From Bremerella cremea (lineage in GTDB: Bacteria; Planctomycetota; Planctomycetia; Pirellulales; Pirellulaceae), in the NCBI RefSeq assembly GCF_003335505.1, contig NZ_QPEX01000024.1, forward strand, positions 62,001 through 126,000: a stretch of 64,000 bases of DNA, in the 5' to 3' direction. This document shows, piece by piece, positions 9,674-17,753 of the stretch (positions within the stretch are counted from its first letter, which is position 1; each line of letters begins with the position of its first letter). The position numbers and the translations under genes are program-made. A model generated the notes under the pieces. That model worked only from the letters and a program-made list of their open reading frames with translations. It searched no databases and had not been told where the DNA came from.

Positions 9674-9731
9674 GCGATATTTCCTCGAGCATCTTAGGTT
9701 GTGGAACCAACCAGAGAAGTCCCTACATGCA

Positions 9732-9757
9732 ACATGCCCACGTAAACGTGGGCATGT
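9732..9757. repeat. Perfect 12-bp-stem hairpin between gcvPB and lipM
   Basis: ACATGCCCACGT at 9732-9743 pairs perfectly with ACGTGGGCATGT at 9746-9757 across two A. It lies in the 114-base gap after the gcvPB stop. It lacks a T-tract on the minus strand, so it is more likely an mRNA-stabilising or attenuating hairpin, or an operator, than a simple terminator. Confidence 0.75.
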
Positions 9758-9787
9758 CGTTGACTTATTCTTTAGACCGCTGACGGT

Positions 9788-11248
9788 TTAGGAACTGCAG
9801 AAATTAGCTCGCAGACAAGGGCTACGTGCTGCCTGGACTTCGTTGGGCCGACTGATCGGTGTCGAGTGAGGTGCCTCGTGCAACAACTCGGCATCCTCTT
9901 CGGTGATCCGAAACAAGGTTTGCACAAACGCGTCGAGCGTTTCCTTGCTTTCGGTCTCAGTCGGTTCGATCATGATTGCTTCCGGCACGGTTAAGGGGAA
10001 GTAAACCGTCGGAGCATGAAACCCATAGTCGAGCAGTCGTTTACCGATATCCATGGCCGTGATGCCACGCTCTTGCTTCAGCTTACCAGCGGAAGCCACG
10101 AACTCGTGCATACAGCGTTCGCCACGCGGAACGGGAAGGAAGTGCTTTACCTGGCTGAGCAGATAATTAGCATTCAGAACCGCATTCTCGGAAATCTCTC
10201 GCAAACCGACCGGGCCGTGCGAAAGAATGTAGCAGTAAGCACGCACGAGCACGCCAACATTGCCAAAAAAGCTACGCACACGTCCGATCGACTCGGGACG
10301 ATCGAAATTAAGCTTGTAGTTCTCGCCATCTTTCACCACAACCGGCGACGGCAGAAACGGCTCGAGCTTGTCGGCGACACAGATTGGACCAGCACCAGGA
10401 CCACCGCCGCCATGAGGACCACTGAAGGTCTTGTGCGGGTTGTAGTGCATCATGTCGGCCCCGAAATCGCCTGGGCGAGCGATGCCGAGAATGGCGTTCA
10501 TGTTGGCGCCATCCAAGTAAACAAGACCACCCTTGGCGTGAACCGCGTCGGCGATTTCACGCATGTTCTTCTCGAACAAGCCGAGCGTGCTGGGGTTGGT
10601 GATCATTAGCACAGCGATGTCGTCGGTCAGCTTGGCGCGGAAGTCGTCCATGTCGACACCGCCAGCCGGATCGCTTTTGATGCTAACCGCTTTGAAACCA
10701 GCCATCTGGGCACTGGCCGGATTGGTCCCGTGAGAACTGTCCGGGGCCAGCACCACCTTACGATCTTCGCCAATGCTCTTGAAGTACTTGGCAGCGACCA
10801 TCAACGCGGTTAGTTCGCCATGGGCACCTGCGGCAGGCTGCAGCGAACAAGCCGGCAAGCCAGAAATCTCGGAGAAGATCCCCTGCAATTCAAACAGTAG
10901 TTGCAGCATGCCTTGGATGGTCGCTTCGTCCTGGTAAGGATGCAAGTCGACAATGCCTGGCAACGAAGCCAAACGTTCGTTCCGCTTCGGGTTGTACTTC
11001 ATGGTACACGACCCGAGCGGGTAATAATGGGTATCGACCGACATGTTCTTGGTCGACAGGTTCGTGTAGTGCCGAACCACTTCCCCTTCGGTCAATTCAG
11101 GCAATTGCAAAGCCTTGTCCGAAAGGTAGCTACCAGGAATCAAGTCTTCGATCGGCTGTTCCGGCACATCACACGCTGGCCAGGTAACCGCAGTACGGCC
11201 TGGGTGCGACAGTTCGGAGAGCAATTGAGTTGCTTGTTGGTTACGCAT
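9788..11248 (-). CDS. gcvPB: Glycine dehydrogenase (decarboxylating) subunit 2
   Basis: P-protein of the glycine cleavage system, C-terminal half of the two-subunit form. 486 aa, normal length. It decarboxylates glycine with PLP and passes the aminomethyl group to lipoyl-GcvH. Seen: 'STKNMSVDTHYYPLGSCTMK', 'SSHGTNPASAQMAG', and 'NPHKTFSGPHGGGGPG' with the PLP Lys at about 273. Its start overlaps the end of gcvPA by 8 bases, so the two subunits are translationally coupled. Confidence 0.97.
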   Translation of the reverse strand: MRNQQATQLLSELSHPGRTAVTWPACDVPEQPIEDLIPGSYLSDKALQLPELTEGEVVRHYTNLSTKNMSVDTHYYPLGSCTMKYNPKRNERLASLPGIVDLHPYQDEATIQGMLQLLFELQGIFSEISGLPACSLQPAAGAHGELTALMVAAKYFKSIGEDRKVVLAPDSSHGTNPASAQMAGFKAVSIKSDPAGGVDMDDFRAKLTDDIAVLMITNPSTLGLFEKNMREIADAVHAKGGLVYLDGANMNAILGIARPGDFGADMMHYNPHKTFSGPHGGGGPGAGPICVADKLEPFLPSPVVVKDGENYKLNFDRPESIGRVRSFFGNVGVLVRAYCYILSHGPVGLREISENAVLNANYLLSQVKHFLPVPRGERCMHEFVASAGKLKQERGITAMDIGKRLLDYGFHAPTVYFPLTVPEAIMIEPTETESKETLDAFVQTLFRITEEDAELLHEAPHSTPISRPNEVQAARSPCLRANFCSS

Positions 11249-12614
11249 GGATCGTGGAGCTCCCGGAATGAATAAGGGAGAAAGTGCGGGCCAGGGCGTC
11301 GATTTCCTGCTTAGTGCGTTTCTCGGTCACGCACACCAGGAAGCAATCGTTCATCTCGGGGAAGAACTGGCCCAGCGGTACGCCACCGAGGAACCCTGCT
11401 TCGCGAGCTTCAGCCAACAGTCCCTCGACGTTGCCTTGGGTGTCTCGCAAGACGAACTCTTTGAAGAACGGGCTACCAGCGAAAACTGGTTCCAAACGTT
11501 CCACTTCACTTAACTTCGTTTGAGCATAGTGGGCCTTCTGCGTGCAGAGCGTGGCACACTGCTTCAAGCCGCCAGGCCCCAGCAACGCCAAGTAGATCGA
11601 AGCCCGCAGAGCGAACAACCCTTGATTCGTACAAATGTTACTGGTCGCCTTCTCGCGACGAATGTGTTGTTCGCGCGTCTGGAGCGTTAGCACCCAGCAT
11701 CGTTTGCCGCGACGGTCTTCAGTCTGGCCGACGATACGCCCCGGGAGACGACGCACAAATTTGTCGTTACAGGCCATGATCCCCAGGTAAGGGCCACCGT
11801 ACTGCATCGCCGAACCAAGCGAGTGCCCTTCGGCCACGGCAATGTCCGCTCCCAAATCGCCCGGCCGCTTCAGTAAACCAAGGCTGATCGGATCGAAGCT
11901 TTGAATCAGGACGGCGTCGTTCTTGTGGACTATCTCAGCAATCGCAGCAACGTCTTCGATTCCACCAAAGAAGTTCGGCGACTGAACCACCACGCAGTTC
12001 GTTTCGGCGTTGACGGTCTCTTCCACCTTGGCCAGATCGGCAATGCCGTCGACGCAAGGGATTTCGATAATCTCAATACCCAGATGCGTGAAGTAGGTCT
12101 GCAGAATCTGGCGATACTCTGGGTGAACCGTCCCCAGCACTACCACCTTCTCGCCCCGCTTGCCGGTGTTCAATGCCATGATGACCGCTTCGGCCAAGGC
12201 ACTGCCGCCGTCGTACAGACTAGCGTTGGAAAGGTCCATGCCAGTCAGATCGCAGATGAGCGTCTGGTACTCGAACATGGCCTGCAAGTTACCCTGCGAA
12301 ACTTCCGGCTGGTACGGCGTATACGAGGTGTAGAACTCGCCACGCGAAGCCAACGCATCGACGGCCGCCGGCACGAAGTGATCGTAACTGCCACCACCGA
12401 GGAAACAGGCATGCGTCGCCGGCGAAGCGTTCTTGCCAGCCAAGGCCGACAAGTGCTGCGTCAGTTCTAATTCACCCATTTGCGGCGGCAAGTCCAGATC
12501 ACGTTTCAGACGCAAGTCTTCGGGGATCGTGCTGAACAACGCTTCAATCGAATCGACGCCAATCGCTTTCAGCATCGCATGCTGATCGTCCGGCGTGTTA
12601 TAGAGATAGGCCAT
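11241..12614 (-). CDS. gcvPA: Glycine dehydrogenase (decarboxylating) subunit 1
   Basis: 457 aa, the N-terminal half of the split glycine decarboxylase. Seen: 'CFLGGGSYDHFVPAAVD', 'YTPYQPEVSQGNLQAMFEYQ', and 'GLFALRASIYLALLGPGGL' near the C-terminus, all standard for GcvPA. It pairs with the overlapping gcvPB product to form the active heterotetramer. 122 bases separate it from gcvH. Confidence 0.97.
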   Translation of the reverse strand: MAYLYNTPDDQHAMLKAIGVDSIEALFSTIPEDLRLKRDLDLPPQMGELELTQHLSALAGKNASPATHACFLGGGSYDHFVPAAVDALASRGEFYTSYTPYQPEVSQGNLQAMFEYQTLICDLTGMDLSNASLYDGGSALAEAVIMALNTGKRGEKVVVLGTVHPEYRQILQTYFTHLGIEIIEIPCVDGIADLAKVEETVNAETNCVVVQSPNFFGGIEDVAAIAEIVHKNDAVLIQSFDPISLGLLKRPGDLGADIAVAEGHSLGSAMQYGGPYLGIMACNDKFVRRLPGRIVGQTEDRRGKRCWVLTLQTREQHIRREKATSNICTNQGLFALRASIYLALLGPGGLKQCATLCTQKAHYAQTKLSEVERLEPVFAGSPFFKEFVLRDTQGNVEGLLAEAREAGFLGGVPLGQFFPEMNDCFLVCVTEKRTKQEIDALARTFSLIHSGSSTIHA

Positions 12615-12634
12615 TCAATAAATCCAAGTTTAAT

Positions 12635-12663
12635 ATTCAGTTTTCAGCGTTCAGTTTTCAGCA
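12635..12663. repeat. Short tandem repeat between gcvPA and gcvH
   Basis: A 14-base unit, TTCAGTTTTCAGCG, occurs at 12636-12649 and again with one change at 12650-12663. A partial complement (CAACTGAAAAC) lies at about 12706-12716, so the gap can fold into a hairpin. It may affect translation of gcvPA relative to gcvH; no function is established. Confidence 0.6.
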
Positions 12664-12736
12664 AGCAGGAGAGCAATTCCTGCAGTGTTCCTCTCTGAAC
12701 ACGTCCAACTGAAAACTTCAAACGAAGCAGGCTTCC

Positions 12737-13132
12737 TTAGCCTTCTTCCGCACACATCTTTTCGTAACCAGCTTTGTCCATCAGGTCGGCCAGGGCAGTA
12801 TCGTCGCTGATCTTGATCTTGGCGATCCAACCGTTGATGTAGGCATCTTCGTGCAACGAATCGAGGTTATCTGGCAAAGCCGTGTTCGCTTCGATCACTT
12901 CGCCTGTAACCGGAGCATAGATATCGCTAACCGCTTTTACAGATTCGATTTCACCAAAAGATTCGCCAGCGGTGACTTCTTTGCCAACTTCGGGCAATTC
13001 CAAATAAACCAAGTCGTTCAGAGCTTCGATCGCGTGAGCACTGATACCAACCGTGGCAATCTTGGCGCCGTCCGACTCTTCCACTTTGACCCATTCGTGC
13101 GTCTTGGCGAAAAGCAAATTGTCCGTGGACAT
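12737..13132 (-). CDS. gcvH: Glycine cleavage system H protein
   Basis: 131 aa lipoyl carrier that shuttles the aminomethyl group between P, T and L proteins. The lipoylation site is Lys66 in 'GEIESVKAVSDIYAPVTG', a perfect family motif. Full length. It lies between gcvT and gcvPA; lipoylation may be done by the LipM-like protein at the end of the cluster. Confidence 0.97.
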   Translation of the reverse strand: MSTDNLLFAKTHEWVKVEESDGAKIATVGISAHAIEALNDLVYLELPEVGKEVTAGESFGEIESVKAVSDIYAPVTGEVIEANTALPDNLDSLHEDAYINGWIAKIKISDDTALADLMDKAGYEKMCAEEG

Positions 13133-13207
13133 AACCGGGAAACTCCTAACTAAACCTGCGAGTTTGATATTCGGAAAGGGAAGCTAATGAAATGCTGACG
13201 AGCCAGC

Positions 13208-14311
13208 TTACTTACGTTTGTAGAACGGAAGCGGGACGACCTTGGCCGCATGCCGCTTGCCGCGAACGTCGACATCCAGCAGCGTGCCGTCGGCGGCAAA
13301 CTGAGGAGCCACATACCCCATGGCAATCGGAGCACCAAGTGTGGGCGACTGCGAACCGCTGGTCACCTCGCCTACTTGCTGGTCACCTGAGAAAAGCGGG
13401 TAATGCTCACGCGGCACACGCCGATCTTGCATCACCAAGCCCACCCGAACCGGCAGCGAGTCTTGATCGATCGCTTCCAAGGCAGACTTGCCAATGAACT
13501 CGTGATCCCACGACATTGCAAAGCCTAGCCCGGCTTGCAGCGGGGTGATTTCTTCAGAAAGCTCGTGTCCATACAGGGGCATCGCGGCTTCCAGACGCAG
13601 CGTATCGCGGGCTCCCAAGCCGACCGCATGGCCGCCTACTTCTGCCGCCGCTACGTGCAAAGCTTCCCACGTGGCAAACGCCACTTCGGCTGGCACAGTT
13701 AGCTCGACCCCATCTTCGCCGGTATACCCGGTGCGGCTGACCAAACCAGGATGGCTGAGAATGGTCGCTTCCCGCCCTTGATAATATTTCAGCTCGTTAA
13801 GATCGCCTTCGACAATTTCCTGAGCCAAGGCCATCGCCCGCGGCCCTTGCACGGCAATCATGGCCGTCTGTTCGGTATGGTCGGTAAAAGTGACACCTTC
13901 CGGCAAACGATCGTTAATCCAAGCGGCGATCTTCTCGCGATTGCCGGCGTTAACCACCATCCAGGTATAAGATTGGCCAGCAACGTCCTGCAGATGATAG
14001 GTGAGGACGTCGTCTAAGATCCCGCCATCTTCTTTACAGACCAAGCCGTAACGGATGCGGCCTGGCTTCAGATCGGCCACTTTCCGGGTTACCAAGCCAT
14101 CGATAAAGGGCAAAGCCTCTGCCCCATCGAAGCGAAAGCGGGCCATATGCGAGACATCGAACAAGCCGACCGAATTGCGGGTCGCATTATGCTCGTCAAT
14201 GATCGAAGTGTACTGAACCGGCATCGACCAGCCGGTAAAGTCGACCATTCGCCCCCCGTTCGCGGCATGCCAGTTGTAGAGTGGAGTCTTTTTCAGTGTG
14301 TCGGTCGTCAT
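13208..14311 (-). CDS. gcvT: Aminomethyltransferase (T protein)
   Basis: 367 aa from the ATG at 14311 ('TTDTLKKTPLYNWHAANGG'); a TTG at 14362 would add 17 unconserved residues. It transfers the methylene group from aminomethyl-GcvH to tetrahydrofolate and releases ammonia. Seen: 'VDFTGWSMPVQY', 'GLFDVSHMARF' and 'GARDTLRLEAAMPLYGHEL', all diagnostic. First gene of the gcvT-gcvH-gcvPA-gcvPB-lipM run. No glycine riboswitch is recognisable in the 274 bases upstream. Confidence 0.96.
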   Translation of the reverse strand: MTTDTLKKTPLYNWHAANGGRMVDFTGWSMPVQYTSIIDEHNATRNSVGLFDVSHMARFRFDGAEALPFIDGLVTRKVADLKPGRIRYGLVCKEDGGILDDVLTYHLQDVAGQSYTWMVVNAGNREKIAAWINDRLPEGVTFTDHTEQTAMIAVQGPRAMALAQEIVEGDLNELKYYQGREATILSHPGLVSRTGYTGEDGVELTVPAEVAFATWEALHVAAAEVGGHAVGLGARDTLRLEAAMPLYGHELSEEITPLQAGLGFAMSWDHEFIGKSALEAIDQDSLPVRVGLVMQDRRVPREHYPLFSGDQQVGEVTSGSQSPTLGAPIAMGYVAPQFAADGTLLDVDVRGKRHAAKVVPLPFYKRK

Positions 14312-14585
14312 CCGTCGAACGTCTCGTATGTTCTCGTCCTGCGAAGTCACCGCGCACCGCAAGTGCTCTGGTTTGCTTCCATTTCGGAAACAGCCAGTGA
14401 CGGTGACCTTGCTCCGCGATCGTCGCGGGGCTCAGTCGAGCTAAGATGCCAATAAGCGAAGGAACAGTGATAGCTTGCGATTGTATACGATGCTGCGCGA
14501 GTGAACAGGGGCAAGCTTTGTGAGAACTTGGGGGATACAGTTTAAATTGTGCCCCTGTCACCACGATCGGCATGTGCAAGCCAAA

Positions 14586-15056
14586 TTACCCCACCGGGCG
14601 CAGAAACCGCAGATGATGCGCGGCATGCCCGGCGTAGATCTTCTCGCACAACTCACGATCGAGCCGCCCAAATCCAGGATGAGGGTGATAAGAACCGGTA
14701 TGGCCGAGCAGCCGCTCGGTACTTTCCGCAAACGCAGCGACCTCGACGGAATCGTCCAAGTCGTTTCCTGGCACATAGATCGATGTCGTCGGAATCCCGC
14801 GTGGCGAATCCCCTTTCAGCACCCGAGGCAACAACGTCCGCCGCACGATAGGCCGCAAAGGCGCAAACAACACGAAGTACCACGGATACCCATCGATCGA
14901 ACAATCTTGCACCACCCGCAAGTGAAAACAGATCTGCCCCAAAGTCCAATTGCCCATCTGCGTGTAGCCACCTGCCAACAACCCCTCAGCCTCGCGGACG
15001 GCAGAGGGCAGATCGGTGAAATGAAGCTCTCGAAGCGGCAGTTTAGATTCCGTCAA
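14586..15056 (-). CDS. DUF1569 (DinB-like) family protein
   Basis: 156 aa from a TTG at 15056 with AGGA four bases upstream. A frame extension to a TTG at 15113 is less likely because that codon lies inside the terminator at 15112-15135. Recognised from 'NWTLGQICFHLRVVQD', 'HPHPGFGRLDRE' and the final 'AGHAAHHLRFL': the spaced His residues match the metal site of DinB-fold four-helix bundles. Function unknown; members are thought to be metal-dependent hydrolases or transferases. Moderately sure of family, less of start. Confidence 0.72.
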   Translation of the reverse strand: MTESKLPLRELHFTDLPSAVREAEGLLAGGYTQMGNWTLGQICFHLRVVQDCSIDGYPWYFVLFAPLRPIVRRTLLPRVLKGDSPRGIPTTSIYVPGNDLDDSVEVAAFAESTERLLGHTGSYHPHPGFGRLDRELCEKIYAGHAAHHLRFLRPVG

Positions 15057-15111
15057 TGTTCCTAACCCCGAAAATACCCAGCGAAACAACAAGCCAGACC
15101 AGCCAAGAAAC

Positions 15112-15135
15112 AAAAAAAGCCCGGACGAACCGGGC
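15112..15135 (-). terminator. Rho-independent terminator, probably of tRNA-Glu before insertion
   Basis: GCCCGG at 15119-15124 and CCGGGC at 15130-15135 close a five-base loop; seven A at 15112-15118 give a T-tract on the minus strand. No minus-strand gene lies just upstream now. Without the 12.9-kb element, this hairpin would sit about 36 bases beyond the 3' end of tRNA-Glu on the minus strand, so it is most simply that gene's original terminator. Confidence 0.82.
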
Positions 15136-15170
15136 CATTATGCCACCTAAAGCTCCATCATGCGATGATG

Positions 15171-15191
15171 AAGTACCCCCTAGGGGAGTCG
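15171..15191. repeat. attL core (left copy of 21-bp direct repeat)
   Basis: Begins AAGTACCCCCTAGGGGAGTC and ends with one more G; identical to 28061-28081 and followed by T rather than A. It corresponds to the acceptor and part of the T-arm side of tRNA-Glu. Confidence 0.92.
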
Positions 15192-15370
15192 TACAACCTC
15201 TAAATTCCTCGGGAAAAACAGGGCTTCTGACCAGCGAGTGTGTTAATTCCTACGCTGTTGGTCATGAGTTGCTTCTAAATGACCCGGAACTAGGCAAGAT
15301 CGCAAAGGCATGGCCCGATCTACACCCCGCAATCAAAGCGGGAATCCTCGCCATGGTAGAGGGTTCATAG
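15171..15370 (+). other. Stranded C-terminal coding segment of the integrase
   Basis: From the att core this frame reads 'VPPRGVVQPLNSS' and continues to 'LLLNDPELGKIAKAWPDL' and 'HPAIKAGILAMVEGS', then stops at TAG 15368-15370. It has no start of its own inside the element. When the two att cores are joined (excised circle), it is exactly in phase with the integrase at 26803 and replaces that protein's last six residues by 59 others, giving 485 aa. Similar 'W-P-x-L-x-x-A-I-x-x-G-I' endings are common in planctomycete integrases (family memory, not searched). Confidence 0.8.
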
Positions 15371-15619
15371 CTCTCTATCTACCGTTTCTCCACTAAAGCT
15401 CCTGAGACGGCTTGTCGTGAGCGGCCACTTTAGCCAGCAGCTTTATTGGGTTTGCATCCAAGACGCGGAATCGCAGCTGCCTAAGCCGCTTAGAAGCCAG
15501 ATTTCAACTCACCTTCTAACATCACAATCAACGGGGCTAGGTATAGCTAACCGAAAAGCGGAATTCCCTGCCGCCTGCCCCTTCTCACTTTTTCAGGGTA
15601 CGCATGAAGGGATTGCGTA

Positions 15620-16366
15620 ATGAGTAGACGACGAGATCGCGAGAGAAAAGAGCGAAAGAAGCGAAGAGCAGCCCGAGTAAGGTATTCAGACGTCCACGAT
15701 CTTTTTCCACCTGGAAACCCATGGGACTTTCTATGGCCCCTTCTCGACATACCCACCGACAGAATACTTTTGAACGCTGCTCGCGTTTCGGAGCGTTCGC
15801 AGGCCAGTCATCTGGCAAGTCAACTGCTAGGGAATCACCAGAAACTGGAATGGCTCTTTTACGAGAACATTATCGACACGCCTGGGGAAATCGCACGCGG
15901 CTATATTTTCGACTCAGATTATCGAAAGGCCCTGAACGAAATCGTCAAACTTGCGGAAGAACTGAACGCTATCATTGTCTATCAAGATCTTGACCGAGCA
16001 ATTAGAAGCAACCGATACCCTGACGACAACTACGCTATGCCGACGGCAGCGGAGTTTGAAGAGTGGATAAAGCTATTCCGAGGAGTGCCAGTTACAACGA
16101 TACTGCCATTCGACACGCCGAGAATGGGAAAAGGTGGAATCCGAGGAATGGAGTCGGCAAGAGGAATGCGAGCAAATGGCAACAAACCTGGTCCCAAGCC
16201 GAAAGCGCCTCCGAAACCTGGATACATGAATGATCGGCGTAAAACAAAGATCGGTCAGGCACTTGAAATGCGAGAACACGGACTAACCCTTCGCCAAGTT
16301 TCAGACGCACTTGGCATCCCACGTTCAACAATTTCCGACTGGGAGAATCGACCTGATAACAAGTAA
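15620..16366 (+). CDS. Serine recombinase-like protein with N-terminal extension
   Basis: 248 aa. A very basic start ('SRRRDRERKERKKRRAAR') and about 30 further residues precede a degenerate resolvase domain: 'AARVSERSQ' (Arg55, Ser57 in the place of the catalytic Arg and nucleophile), 'LNAIIVYQDLDRAIRS' and 'FRGVPVTTILP'. The C-terminus has a helix-turn-helix ('LTLRQVSDALGIPRSTISD'). The start is supported by AAGGGA 8 bases upstream. First gene inside the left end. Whether it is catalytic is uncertain; it could act as a regulator or accessory DNA-binding protein. Confidence 0.65.
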   Translation: MSRRRDRERKERKKRRAARVRYSDVHDLFPPGNPWDFLWPLLDIPTDRILLNAARVSERSQASHLASQLLGNHQKLEWLFYENIIDTPGEIARGYIFDSDYRKALNEIVKLAEELNAIIVYQDLDRAIRSNRYPDDNYAMPTAAEFEEWIKLFRGVPVTTILPFDTPRMGKGGIRGMESARGMRANGNKPGPKPKAPPKPGYMNDRRKTKIGQALEMREHGLTLRQVSDALGIPRSTISDWENRPDNK

Positions 16367-16527
16367 AAAAATTGTTGTCCGGTTTTTTGACCGTCGGCCC
16401 AAGACAGAAATGCGTTTGGGCCTGTAATTTACGCGATACTAGGGATTTGATACGCAGACTTGGACAGTGGAAGATCGTTAGTACATATCCCTTATTGTTT
16501 CCCTCTCTCCAAGCCCTCGCCTCGGAC

Positions 16528-17184
16528 CTAGTTGCGGAACGCTGGATGCATCCAAACGTCGTCGGCAATCTCATAGACGTTATCGGTCAAGAATCCATTC
16601 CAGTCAACTTTGTCGATCTCCGTCCCAGAGTAAGTTGCCTTCACGACAACTTCGCTTTTTGAGCCGCCGTACTTGTCGGTGAGTGGAAACGAACCGAAGA
16701 CGGTGACTTCGCCGCAGTAGATGCCCGACTCGTCGATTGCTTTCAGAATGGCTTCGATATCCATCATGGCCCCACGCTTCACCATTCCGTCCGTCAGGTT
16801 GTCACCGATGTCGAACCGAACCTGGATGATTTTTCGACTATCGAGATCTAGGTCGTCATTGATGGTGAACTCCAATCCTTCTGAACCGACTCGATTCTTG
16901 ACCAATTCGCGAAACGCTTCTGACTCGCTTCTGGGCGTGTTTCCATTCACGGAAACGAACGACGGAGATGGGGAGGATGACGAACCTCCAGGCCAAGAGG
17001 GGCGGAATTCCAGCTCACCCATCGAAACAAGAACCACAATCGTTATCAGAAGTACGACACCAGCGATACAGATGGGCCAGCTGGGAATAAACCGGGTGAG
17101 TGAGTTCGGGGGCGGCGAATCCTTCTTTTCCCAAAGGTGCTGGTACTTGGCGTCGAGATCTTCTGGCTTTTCTTCTTCGGTCAT
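16528..17184 (-). CDS. Single-pass membrane protein of unknown function
   Basis: 218 aa from the ATG at 17184, which has GGAGGAA 4 bases upstream; a longer frame to 17316 lacks support. A charged cytoplasmic N-terminus ('TEEEKPEDLDAKYQHLWE') is followed by a transmembrane helix at about 37-55 ('CIAGVVLLITIVVLVSMG'), a Ser/Pro linker, and a soluble alpha/beta domain of about 140 residues ('LEFTINDDLDLDSRKIIQVR', 'EVTVFGSFPLTDKYGG'). No family recognised. It is divergent from the GTPase cargo across a 570-base region; a link to that system is only positional. Confidence 0.65.
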   Translation of the reverse strand: MTEEEKPEDLDAKYQHLWEKKDSPPPNSLTRFIPSWPICIAGVVLLITIVVLVSMGELEFRPSWPGGSSSSPSPSFVSVNGNTPRSESEAFRELVKNRVGSEGLEFTINDDLDLDSRKIIQVRFDIGDNLTDGMVKRGAMMDIEAILKAIDESGIYCGEVTVFGSFPLTDKYGGSKSEVVVKATYSGTEIDKVDWNGFLTDNVYEIADDVWMHPAFRN

Positions 17185-17753
17185 CGATTCCTCCAGGCAA
17201 GCGGTAAACATGGTGTTCAGAACAGCTTGCTCGGAGGGGCCAGGCGGGGAGGCCACCCACACCAGTCCCCAGATAGGTTCGGCAAAACCCGTGAAGCGAC
17301 ATAGCACAAGCAGCACTCCCCACAGTCCCTGCGGGGGTGGCGTGTGCTTGCGACGCTTCGAGAGAAATTTTGCCGATTTATCTGGGGAAGCAAGCGATCA
17401 AATTGATATCGGGCTGGGATATACGGATCCGGATCACCGGCCTGATGGCGTTAATTGTAGGTGAACTGCACCCCCCAAGCGAGAACCCAGCTGGCAACAT
17501 ACGGCAATGAGATTAAATAGCTTGCGACGCTCATTCTCACCTCCTGATTGATTTCGTCCCCCTCTATATGTATGTTGCGTCTTCCTGCTCAAGGAGCAGA
17601 CGATCGCGGCCACGCCCCCCCGAGGACGTTGAGTTTCAGACGTTTCCAACCAACCCGATCCGAAGCTGCGTGACTAACTCAGCGTTTGACGGCGCACCCA
17701 AGAGCAATTCCCACGTTGACGCACGGTTAATCTATTGGCAAGAAGGATATGAC
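17185..17753. promoter_or_regulatory. Divergent intergenic region before the GTPase cargo
   Basis: About 570 bases between the start of the membrane protein gene (minus) and the first cargo gene (plus). It must contain the promoter for the four-gene GTPase operon. Frames crossing it are unconvincing. No repeat or operator is clear by eye. Confidence 0.5.

Noticed and set aside
14312..14585. Possible glycine riboswitch upstream of gcvT
   Set aside because: The conserved core strings of the glycine aptamer are not visible on the minus strand, and no tandem aptamer layout can be drawn by eye.
17568..17753. N-terminal extension of the GASH-like protein to 17568
   Set aside because: The extra residues are Arg/Pro/Ser-rich and unlike a folded domain; ATG 17754 has a good ribosome site.
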